Shown here: piece after piece, positions 32,067-39,792 of the stretch
Position numbering within the stretch: position 1 is the first letter of the stretch
How the letters are laid out: every line of letters begins with the position of its first letter
Assembly (NCBI GenBank): GCA_000701945.1
Contig: KL370841.1
Span: 368,310 to 432,309 of the forward strand
From: Anaerotruncus sp. MC2020
Lineage (GTDB): Bacteria; Bacillota; Clostridia; Oscillospirales; Ruminococcaceae
DNA length: 64,000 nt
Direction: 5' to 3'
Position numbers and translations under genes: made by a program
Notes under the pieces: model-generated
The model's database searches: none
Told to the model about the DNA's origin: nothing
The model's input: only the letters and a program-made list of their open reading frames with translations

Positions 32067-33041
32067 ATGAAGGAAATATCAAAGCTCATGGATTACAGAC
32101 CTGATATCAAGGTCATCGATGCAACGCTCCGCGACGGCGGTCTCGTGAACGAGTTCCGATTCAGCGACGATTTCGTAAAGGCGCTGTACAACGCTAACCT
32201 CCGCGCAGGAGTTGACTATATGGAGTTCGGCTACAAGGGCGACAGGGAGATGTTCGACGAGAGCAAGTTCGGACCGTGCAAGTTCTGCGATGACGACTAC
32301 ATCCGCTCGATAGTCGGCGAGAACAACACCGACCTCAAGATAGCGGTAATGGCTGACGTCGGACGCTGCAACTACAAGAACGACATACACGACCGCAGCG
32401 AGAGCCCTGTTGACCTCATTCGCGTGGCGACCTACCTGCACCAGATACCCACTGCGGTTGACATGATAGAGGACGCAAAGAGCAAGGGGTACGAGGTAAG
32501 CTGCAATATCATGGCGATATCGAACGCTCAGGAGACCGACGTGAAGGTCGCGCTCGATATCCTTGGCAAGTCGCCTGTTGACACGTTCTACATCGTTGAC
32601 AGCTTCGGCGCGCTCTACCCCGAGCAGATAGCGCGAATAGCGAGCCTGTACGGCGAGGTAGCCGAGAAATATGGCAAGAAGCTCGGTATGCACGCTCACA
32701 ACAACCAGCAGCTCGCGTTTGCGAACACGATAGAGGCAGTCGGCGACGGAGTTGACTGGCTCGACGCGACATACGCAGGCATGGGCAGAGGCGCAGGCAA
32801 CTGCGCAATGGAGCTTCTTCTGGGCTTCCTGAAGAACCCCAAGTACAACGTATACCCTGTTATCCAGTTCATTGAGAAGTATATGCCCGCAGTCCGCGAG
32901 GCGGGAGCTGTATGGGGCTACGACTTCCAGTACCTGATGACAGGACTGCTGAACCAGCACCCGAGAACGGCGATAGAGTTCACGAAGCAGGGCAGAACTG
33001 ACTACTCCGAGTTCTACAAGGAGATACTGGCGCAGGAATAG
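32067..33041 (+). CDS. DRE-TIM metallolyase (HMGL / 4-hydroxy-2-oxovalerate aldolase-like)
   Basis: 324 residues from the ATG at 32067 (AAAGGA upstream; a GTG six codons earlier is the alternative). The metal-binding signature DATLRDGGLVNEF at the start, and HAHNNQQLAFANT with the two metal histidines, mark the HMGL-like TIM barrel. Members cleave or condense 2-oxo acids. In many gut bacteria such proteins sit in surface-polysaccharide or nucleotide-sugar loci; no such neighbours are seen here. Substrate unknown. Confidence 0.85.
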   Translation: MKEISKLMDYRPDIKVIDATLRDGGLVNEFRFSDDFVKALYNANLRAGVDYMEFGYKGDREMFDESKFGPCKFCDDDYIRSIVGENNTDLKIAVMADVGRCNYKNDIHDRSESPVDLIRVATYLHQIPTAVDMIEDAKSKGYEVSCNIMAISNAQETDVKVALDILGKSPVDTFYIVDSFGALYPEQIARIASLYGEVAEKYGKKLGMHAHNNQQLAFANTIEAVGDGVDWLDATYAGMGRGAGNCAMELLLGFLKNPKYNVYPVIQFIEKYMPAVREAGAVWGYDFQYLMTGLLNQHPRTAIEFTKQGRTDYSEFYKEILAQE

Positions 33042-33093
33042 CCAAGCTCGAGGAGATACCGTCGCTTGACCTGTTTCCTTGAGTTAAAAAAAG

Positions 33094-33401
33094 AAGGCAC
33101 ACCATAAGTGCTGTACTTATATAGAAGTAATACGGGTATTTGCTGGGGGAAAACCTTTCTGAAGAAAGGTTCTTCCCCAGACCCTTTTCCAAAGACTTTT
33201 AGTCCAAATTTTGCCCCTATGGGGTACTCTCCTGATACAAAAAGAGTAAGTATTTCTCTTTCCTGAGAGCACCCCATAGGGGCAAAATTTAAATTGAAAG
33301 TTTTAGGGGAGGAGTTTGAGGAGGGACCCTTTTTCAAAAGGGTCCTCCTCAATAGATATCCATAATACTTCCGTATAGGTATAACACTTATGGTGTGCCT
33401 T
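33094..33401. mobile_element. MITE-like element (308 bp)
   Basis: Terminal inverted repeats AAGGCACACCATAAGTG (33094-33110) and its complement (33385-33401), with imperfect pairing continuing ~40 bp inward, and an internal inverted pair around TTTTGCCCCTATGGGGT (33213-33290). No coding capacity. It lies between the convergent aldolase and arabinanase genes, where it could also act as a bidirectional terminator. Target duplication not resolved. Confidence 0.65.
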
Positions 33402-33407
33402 TTCGTT

Positions 33408-36170
33408 TTAATTCATTATGAATACGATAAGCTGTCTCATCTTCACGAGGTCGAACATATCGAGTCTGCCGTCCTCGTCGAGGTCGCCCGCCTGCCAGTC
33501 GGGGAGCTCCTTCTCCGCGCCGAGCAGGAACTTCTGCAAGAGCACGAGGTCAGCCACGCCGAAGGTGCCGTCTGCGTTGAGGTCGCCCCTCATCTTCTCA
33601 GGCTCGGGCTGAACGGGCTCGAGGACGAACTTCTGATTCTCGGCACCCGTATATTCCCACTGCTGTATCGCCTTTCCCTCCGAGGTGTTTATCACGCTGA
33701 GAGCTGAATTGTAATCGGAAGTAGGCGTGAGTATCGAGTAGGTACCGTCCTTGTTGCCGATGAGCTTGACTGTTGTCGTTTTACCGGAACTTACGCTCAT
33801 ATAAGCGACCGGCACTCCGTTTTCGGCAGAGTCCTTGACAACGCATACGAGTATCGGGTAAATGGGGATAGCACTGCCGTAATCCCTGCCTATAGAGTAG
33901 TCGTCCCTTGATGTGTAGAACAGCCACTTTTCAGGTTCATCGCTCATTTTCAGAGTGTAACTCCTGTCATAGCTGACATACATACCGCTCTCGGGATTTT
34001 TCAGCAGATAATGCACGCCCGCAGTCGGCTCGGGGCAAACGGGAGTTATCTTCCAGAGCTGGCACTCGTACTCGTGGTAGGCGTACTGGTTGACGTTGCC
34101 GCCGTTGTCCTTCGACCACTCGAACACATCGAGTGCGCCCTTTCCGTCCGAGCACTTGGAAACTATACCGTAATAAGCGCCGCTCCTGACTATCTTGAAG
34201 AGCTGGTTGTCCGCGCCTGTGTAGGTCTGCAATTCGACGTTCGTGCCGTCTGCGGCGGTGTCGGAGGCGACCGCTATGCACTTGCTCTCGTCGCCCATCG
34301 GCACTATTCTGCACCACTCGTCATCGACGGTGACTATCCTCCACTGCTGAGCCCACAGCTTGTTGACTTCCCACTGCTGGATATTGGTACCCTCATTGAG
34401 CTTGCCGTTGGGGAGGTCTATCGCGAGCCCGCTGTTGACGTTGGTGATGTAGTACGGCACGCCGCTGAGGAGCTGAGTGCCCTTGATATAGGTGGATTTG
34501 CTCGGCTCGCCGAGGGTGTCCTCCGCGATTACGAGCTGCGACTTGTGGTCGGTATAGTCAGGGATGCCCGCACGGGGACTGCCCGTGAACCCGCTCGTCT
34601 TGGCTCCCCACACGGTCTGATTGTTTGAACCGACAGCCGTGAAGGTCATGACCTTCTTTCCCGCCTCGTTTGTGGAGGCGAAGAAATGTCCGTTATAGCT
34701 CACGCCGCCGATTCTGACAACTGCGTCGGACGAGCCGCTGTCCTGCTGCCAGCTGCCTGTTACAGCACCCGATATCGAGCCGTCGGAGTTGAGCGATATC
34801 TTCTGATAGTTGATTATCTTGCCGTCGGTCGAATTGCCGTGGTTGATGTATTCGTACTCGCCGACGATGTCCTGCTCGTTGTAGCCGCCGTCGAACTTCT
34901 GGTCGCCGCTGTACTCGAACGGCGCGACTACAGGCCAGCCGTCCGCATTGAAGAACATCTGGTGAACGCGAACCTCGTGGAACTCCGCACCGTCATCGAA
35001 TCGGGTGTGGTAGATGAGGTACCACTTGCCGTCGTCGTCGCGGAGGACGGAGTTGTGTCCGCACGCCATATACGCCTTGCTCAGCGAGCTGAACTTGTAG
35101 TTGCCCATGACCTTCAGTCCGACGCTGTCGAGGTTGGGATTCGTCGGCAGGACAGCATTTCTGCCTGCGGGGTCAGTGAAGGGACCGAGCGGGCTCTTTG
35201 AGCGGAAAACTCGCATATTATAGCCGCCCGTGGAGGTCAGACCGCCGTAGGTCACCCACAGGTAGTAGTAGCCGGTGTCGGCGTTGTACTCGATGAACGG
35301 ACCCTCGCCCGATTTACCGTAGCCGCCCGATATCTTCGTACCGAAGTAGCTGTCGACCATGCGCCCGTCGGAGGTAGTGCCCGTCTTGGGGTGGATGAGG
35401 TAGCCCGTCTTCGGGTCGACCTCGAGGGTGAAAATGCCGCCCGACCACGAGCCGTAGCACATATACATTTTGCCGCTCGTATCGGTGTAGATAGTCGGGT
35501 CAATGGCGTTCGGGAAAAGCTGGTTGTTGAAGTTGTCCTTGTTGAACCAGCTGTTGTTGAAGGTGACCTGCCCCTGCGCGATGAGCTCGTCCACGTTGGT
35601 GGAGGTGTACTTGCGGTTGACGCGCTTGGTATTGCTGGTAGCGTAGCTGTCGTTGTTGGTGAAGCCCGAGTAAATGAGCGTATCCGCGAATGTATAAGGA
35701 CCCTCGATATTCTTTGACACCGCGAACGCGATAACGGAGCGCATATACGTCGAGGAGGTGCAGAAGTACATGAGGTACGCGCCCTTTGAGCCGTCGGAGT
35801 TGACATATTCGGCGTCCCAGAACACATCGGGAGCCCATACCGCGAAGCCGCCCTTGCAGTCCTCGAGGTCCTCGCCCGCCCAGTCGAAGGCTTTTTTGAG
35901 GTTCTGCGAGAGGTTGCCGAACTCGACGTTATTCGTCCGCGCATAGCCGTTCGCGAACGAGCGCCAGTTTTGCAGGTCGGCAGACTTCGCCGCCTCTATG
36001 TGCGAGCCGAAAACATAGTAGGTGCTGCCGTCCTTGACTATGGACGGGTCATGTACCGATACCCTTGTGCCTGCCGCGTCGGCGATACGGGTCGGAGCTC
36101 CGCCGAGGGCTGAGGTGCCGCACACGAGAGCTCCCGCGAGCACGAGGGAGAGGATTCGTTTCAGTTTCAT
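33408..36170 (-). CDS. Secreted GH43 arabinanase-type enzyme with ricin-type domain and dockerin
   Basis: 920 residues from the ATG at 36170 (GAAAGGAGA upstream). Signal peptide 1-33. GH43 propeller from about 38 with catalytic D41 (SVHDPSIV), the middle Asp in NAIDPTIY, and the acid GEGPFIEY; LTS-type C-terminal beta domain follows (YEYINHG, VSYNGHFFAS), typical of endo-arabinanases. Then a ricin-B/CBM13 region (NIQQWEVNK, LWKITP, IQQWEYTGAENQKF) and a type I dockerin at 860-920 (GDLNADGTFG, GDLDEDGRLD). Acts outside the cell on arabinan side chains of pectin. Confidence 0.92.
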   Translation of the reverse strand: MKLKRILSLVLAGALVCGTSALGGAPTRIADAAGTRVSVHDPSIVKDGSTYYVFGSHIEAAKSADLQNWRSFANGYARTNNVEFGNLSQNLKKAFDWAGEDLEDCKGGFAVWAPDVFWDAEYVNSDGSKGAYLMYFCTSSTYMRSVIAFAVSKNIEGPYTFADTLIYSGFTNNDSYATSNTKRVNRKYTSTNVDELIAQGQVTFNNSWFNKDNFNNQLFPNAIDPTIYTDTSGKMYMCYGSWSGGIFTLEVDPKTGYLIHPKTGTTSDGRMVDSYFGTKISGGYGKSGEGPFIEYNADTGYYYLWVTYGGLTSTGGYNMRVFRSKSPLGPFTDPAGRNAVLPTNPNLDSVGLKVMGNYKFSSLSKAYMACGHNSVLRDDDGKWYLIYHTRFDDGAEFHEVRVHQMFFNADGWPVVAPFEYSGDQKFDGGYNEQDIVGEYEYINHGNSTDGKIINYQKISLNSDGSISGAVTGSWQQDSGSSDAVVRIGGVSYNGHFFASTNEAGKKVMTFTAVGSNNQTVWGAKTSGFTGSPRAGIPDYTDHKSQLVIAEDTLGEPSKSTYIKGTQLLSGVPYYITNVNSGLAIDLPNGKLNEGTNIQQWEVNKLWAQQWRIVTVDDEWCRIVPMGDESKCIAVASDTAADGTNVELQTYTGADNQLFKIVRSGAYYGIVSKCSDGKGALDVFEWSKDNGGNVNQYAYHEYECQLWKITPVCPEPTAGVHYLLKNPESGMYVSYDRSYTLKMSDEPEKWLFYTSRDDYSIGRDYGSAIPIYPILVCVVKDSAENGVPVAYMSVSSGKTTTVKLIGNKDGTYSILTPTSDYNSALSVINTSEGKAIQQWEYTGAENQKFVLEPVQPEPEKMRGDLNADGTFGVADLVLLQKFLLGAEKELPDWQAGDLDEDGRLDMFDLVKMRQLIVFIMN

Positions 36171-36225
36171 TTTTTCTCCTTTCTGCCGAGCCATTTTCCC
36201 GTGGGCTCGGACAGCCGTTTTTGTA

Positions 36226-36254
36226 ATTATAACATAACGGGGCGGCAGATTCAA
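36226..36254 (-). promoter_or_regulatory. Promoter of arabinanase gene
   Basis: TTGAAT and TATAAT with a 17-bp spacer. Confidence 0.8.
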
Positions 36255-36348
36255 CATCACATTGTATCAAAAAGGTGTAATTTTTTGCGCATCCGCGGCG
36301 AAAAGCGCCAATAAAAACAGAAAAGGCGGATAAAATTTCATTTTTATA

Positions 36349-36377
36349 TTGAAATTTACAAAAACTTGTGATATAAT
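36349..36377 (+). promoter_or_regulatory. Promoter of zinc-ribbon membrane protein gene
   Basis: TTGAAA and TATAAT with a 17-bp spacer, 54 bases before the ATG; divergent from the arabinanase promoter. Confidence 0.85.
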
Positions 36378-36430
36378 GTTATCATATTCGGCAATGTTCG
36401 GCATTGCTTCATACTTAGGAGGTTTATATT

Positions 36431-36799
36431 ATGATTTGCAATAACTGCAGAACTGAATTCACGGGCAAATTCTGCCCTACCTGCGGTACAGCGGCACAGG
36501 TAGGACCCGCACCCGTACAGGTAGCTCCCCGTATGGCACCGCCTGTATATACAAATGTAGTGACTGCTCCGCCCGTGTCGTCCACGAGCATAATGGGCTG
36601 GATAGGCTGGATGTTCCTCATCGGATGTCTGCCCGTACTCGGACTCGTCATCATGGCACTTGCGGCGAATGATGAATCGGCGAAGAACTTTGCGAAGGCG
36701 AATCTGCTGCTGATGCTTATCGTGCTCATCATTTCGCTTATTGCAGTGGGAGCTATGCTCCTGCTTGGCATCGGACTTGGTGCTGCTTCATCAAATTGA
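36431..36799 (+). CDS. Zinc-ribbon membrane protein
   Basis: 122 residues. An N-terminal zinc ribbon C3-x2-C6 and C15-x2-C18 (CNNCRTEFTGKFCPTC), a Pro/Val linker, then two hydrophobic helices (about 56-76 and 92-117) separated by an amphipathic, charged turn (NDESAKNFAKAN). Small zinc-ribbon two-helix proteins are common and mostly uncharacterised. GGAGG lies before the ATG. Single-gene unit with own promoter and terminator. Confidence 0.8.
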   Translation: MICNNCRTEFTGKFCPTCGTAAQVGPAPVQVAPRMAPPVYTNVVTAPPVSSTSIMGWIGWMFLIGCLPVLGLVIMALAANDESAKNFAKANLLLMLIVLIISLIAVGAMLLLGIGLGAASSN

Positions 36800-36814
36800 C
36801 GCATACATAACGGC

Positions 36815-36852
36815 AAAGGACCGATAAGACTTGTTCTTATCGGTCCTTTTTG
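36815..36852 (+). terminator. Terminator between convergent genes
   Basis: 14-bp stem AAAGGACCGATAAG with its complement, then TTTTT. A-run on the other side lets it serve the ATPase gene as well. Confidence 0.9.
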
Positions 36853-36881
36853 TGTTGGTATGCGGAAATATCACACGCAGC

Positions 36882-39527
36882 TCAGTTCCGCTCCCGCGCC
36901 TTGAACACAGCGTTGAACATCCCGCTCAGCACAGGCACTGCCGCGCTGAGTCCGAGTGCGATGAGCAGCTCATTCCGCGTGAGCACGACCGTGTCGAATA
37001 CGGCGCGGAGCTGCGGCACGAGCACAGCTGCTGCAAGTGCCGCCATTGATACCGCGACCGCGAGCAGCAGCTTGACGTTGCTGAATGGGTCGATGCCGAA
37101 CAGCGACCGCCGCTCCGACTTGCACTCGAAAACGTGTATGAGCTGGGACATTATCAGCGTGACGAGCGCGGCAGTGCGCCCCGCCCCGAGGCTGCCGCCC
37201 GTGCGCAGCACGAGCGAGAACGCCGCAAGCGTGGAAAGCCCGATAAACAGCCCGCGGAAGACTATCTTCCACATCAGTCCGCCCGAGAAGAATCCCTCGT
37301 CGGAGCGCCGCGGCGGGCGGCTCATGATGTCTTTTTCGGGAGGCTCCAGCCCGAGCGCTATCGCGGGCAGACCGTCCGTGACGAGGTTGACGAGGAGAAT
37401 CTGCGCGGGGAGCAGTACAATGGGCATACCCATGACAATGCCGCCGAACATGGTCAGCACCTCGCCGATGTTGCACGAGAGCAGATACCGCACGAATTTG
37501 CGGATATTCGCGTACACACAGCGCCCCTGCTCGACTGCGCTGACGAGGGTTGCGAGGTTGTCGTCGAGGAGGATGACGTCCGCCGCCTGCTTGGTGACGT
37601 CAGTGCCCGTAACTCCCATAGCTACGCCGACATCAGCCTCCTTGACCGCAGGCGCGTCGTTGACTCCGTCGCCCGTCATGGTGACTATCTCGCCGCGCCG
37701 CTTGAAGCTCCGCACGATACGGAGCTTGTGGACGGGCTCGACGCGCGCGAAAACGCTGTATTTCGTGATATTGCGGTCGAGCTCCTCGTCGGACAGCTCG
37801 TTGAGCTCCGCACCCGTGATAGCCATGCCGCCCTTCATCAGCCCCGCCTTTTTCGCGACTGCGACCGCCGTATTCTTGTGGTCACCTGTTATCATGACTG
37901 TCCGCACGGAAGCCGCCGAGCACTTGCGTATCGCAGTTTTAGCCTCCTCGCGGGGAGGGTCGAGCATACCCGTCAGCCCGAGGAATACGAGCCCGCCGCG
38001 GTTCGGGTCGAAGCTTCCGCAGTCACAGTACGCGAGCGCGAGCACACGGAGCGCCCTGTCGGACATTTCTATCACGCGGCGGGAAATCTCGCTTCGCACG
38101 GCAAATGTCAGCGGCAGGAGCTCGCCGCTGTCGGACAGATACTGCGTACAGCGGGGGAGAATGACCTCCTCCGCGCCCTTGAAATAGGCGCGCCTGCCCG
38201 ATTTGCCGCCGACATGGACTGCCATGAAGCGGGTCTCGCTGTCGAATGGGTACTCCGCAAGCCGCGGAAAATCGGCTTCGAGGGAGGGCTTCATCAGCCC
38301 CGCCTTAGCCGCCGCGACCAGTATCGCGACCTCGGTCGGGTCGCCCGTGACCTCCCAATCGCCCCTGCCGCTGATAGCACCGCGGCGCCGCGAGCTGACC
38401 CTGCCGCCCGAAATAGCGGCGTCCGAGCAGAGCACACCGCACCGCAGAGCCTCGCTCAGCGCCTTCTCGGCGGCGGGATTGACGGCGATGTTGTCCTCGC
38501 CTCGCGTGACCTCGCCGCTCCTGCGGTAGCCCATGCCGCTGAAATAGTAGGTACTGCCGACGGTCGCGAGCTCGGTGACGGTCATCTTGTTTTCGGTGAT
38601 AGTGCCCGTCTTGTCGGAGCAGATGACCGACGTACAGCCGAGCGTCTCGACGCTGTGGAGCTTGTTGACGAGCGCCTTCTGCTTCAGCATACGGCTGACC
38701 GCGAGCGCGAGCGCGATAGTGACCGTCGCGGGCAGACCCTCGGGGATAGCCGCGATAGCGATAGTGATGCCCGTCATCAGCATATCGAAGACGTCCTCGC
38801 CGCGGAGGACTCCCGCCGCAAAGACCGCCGCGCACACGACGAGGCAGATTATCGCCACGACCCTGCCGAGCTCCGCGAGCCGCTTTTGCAGGGGAGTCAG
38901 CTCCTTGTCGATGTCGGCGAGGAGGTCGGAGATACGCCCCATCTGCGTGCGTCTGCCCGTCGCGATGACGCGTGCCCGACACGTTCCGCGGACGGCTGAT
39001 GTGCCGCAGTAGACGATGTTGGGCTTGTTCAGGGAGTTGTCGGTATCTGCCGCGAGACCCGCGCGCTTTGCTACGGCCTCGGATTCGCCCGTGAGGATAG
39101 CCTCGTCGCAGAAGAAGCCCGCGGAGCTCAGTATCACGCAGTCCGCGGGGACTCTGTCGCCTGCCTCGAGCTCGATGACGTCCTCGGTGACGAGGCGCGC
39201 CGCCTCTATCTCGCGGAGCTCGCCGTCGCGGTAGCACTTTGCCGTCGGAGCCGTCATATTGCGGAGGGCTTCGAGGGTGTGCTCGGTGCGAAACTCCTGA
39301 ATGAAGCCGAGAATGGCGTTGAGCAGGACGATGAGGATAATGGTGACGGCGTCGGAGACCTCGCCGAGGAGGACGGAGACGACCGTTGCGCCGAGCAGTA
39401 TCATGACCATGACGTCCTTGAACTGCCCGACGAAGATACGCACAGCGCCGACCTTTTTCTTTTCGCCGAGGACGTTGGCTCCGTCAGATTTCAGGCGAGC
39501 CGCCGCCTCTTTTTCGGTAAGTCCCAT
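36882..39527 (-). CDS. P-type cation-transporting ATPase (calcium, PMCA/SERCA-like)
   Basis: 881 residues from the ATG at 39527 (AAAGGAG upstream; a GTG three codons earlier is possible). N-terminal cation-ATPase domain, M1-M2, actuator loop ILTGESEAV, M3-M4 with AAIPEGLPATVTIALAL (type II signature PEGLP), phosphorylated D305 in SDKTGT, the KGAEE nucleotide loop, GLTGMLDPPR, TGDGVNDAPA hinge, and C-terminal helices with the M6-type NLVTDGLPAIALG. Pumps Ca2+ or a similar cation out of the cell. It stands alone. Confidence 0.92.
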   Translation of the reverse strand: MGLTEKEAAARLKSDGANVLGEKKKVGAVRIFVGQFKDVMVMILLGATVVSVLLGEVSDAVTIILIVLLNAILGFIQEFRTEHTLEALRNMTAPTAKCYRDGELREIEAARLVTEDVIELEAGDRVPADCVILSSAGFFCDEAILTGESEAVAKRAGLAADTDNSLNKPNIVYCGTSAVRGTCRARVIATGRRTQMGRISDLLADIDKELTPLQKRLAELGRVVAIICLVVCAAVFAAGVLRGEDVFDMLMTGITIAIAAIPEGLPATVTIALALAVSRMLKQKALVNKLHSVETLGCTSVICSDKTGTITENKMTVTELATVGSTYYFSGMGYRRSGEVTRGEDNIAVNPAAEKALSEALRCGVLCSDAAISGGRVSSRRRGAISGRGDWEVTGDPTEVAILVAAAKAGLMKPSLEADFPRLAEYPFDSETRFMAVHVGGKSGRRAYFKGAEEVILPRCTQYLSDSGELLPLTFAVRSEISRRVIEMSDRALRVLALAYCDCGSFDPNRGGLVFLGLTGMLDPPREEAKTAIRKCSAASVRTVMITGDHKNTAVAVAKKAGLMKGGMAITGAELNELSDEELDRNITKYSVFARVEPVHKLRIVRSFKRRGEIVTMTGDGVNDAPAVKEADVGVAMGVTGTDVTKQAADVILLDDNLATLVSAVEQGRCVYANIRKFVRYLLSCNIGEVLTMFGGIVMGMPIVLLPAQILLVNLVTDGLPAIALGLEPPEKDIMSRPPRRSDEGFFSGGLMWKIVFRGLFIGLSTLAAFSLVLRTGGSLGAGRTAALVTLIMSQLIHVFECKSERRSLFGIDPFSNVKLLLAVAVSMAALAAAVLVPQLRAVFDTVVLTRNELLIALGLSAAVPVLSGMFNAVFKARERN

Positions 39528-39614
39528 ATCATTCACTCCTTTGGGTGGTTGTCTGTAAATGATATGCGGACGGACTGTCGGTTATGCCGCGCATAAAAAA
39601 GGACGTCCCGCAAA

Positions 39615-39658
39615 GCAAAAAATCCGTAAAGAAGCTTCAGCTTCTTTACGGATTTTTC
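39615..39658. terminator. Bidirectional terminator
   Basis: A perfect 16-bp stem (39621-39636 with 39639-39654) flanked by A- and T-runs, upstream of the ATPase gene. Confidence 0.75.
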
Positions 39659-39745
39659 TAAAAGAATAAAGAGTAGTATCGGCTTCGCCGATATTTTTAG
39701 ATTTGTCCGCGTAAGCGGACACCGCCATTATTCTTTATTCTTTTA

Positions 39746-39776
39746 GAGGGCGTGATAAAGGATTTATCACGCCCTC
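39746..39776 (-). terminator. Hairpin after pectate lyase gene
   Basis: Perfect 14-bp stem GAGGGCGTGATAAA (39746-39759) with 39763-39776. Little T-run on the minus strand, so efficiency is unsure. Confidence 0.5.
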
Positions 39777-39792
39777 GCTATTGTGACTGCCG

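Noticed and set aside
37134..38999. 621-codon open frame on the plus strand
   Set aside because: Antisense of the P-type ATPase; composition is typical of a shadow frame.
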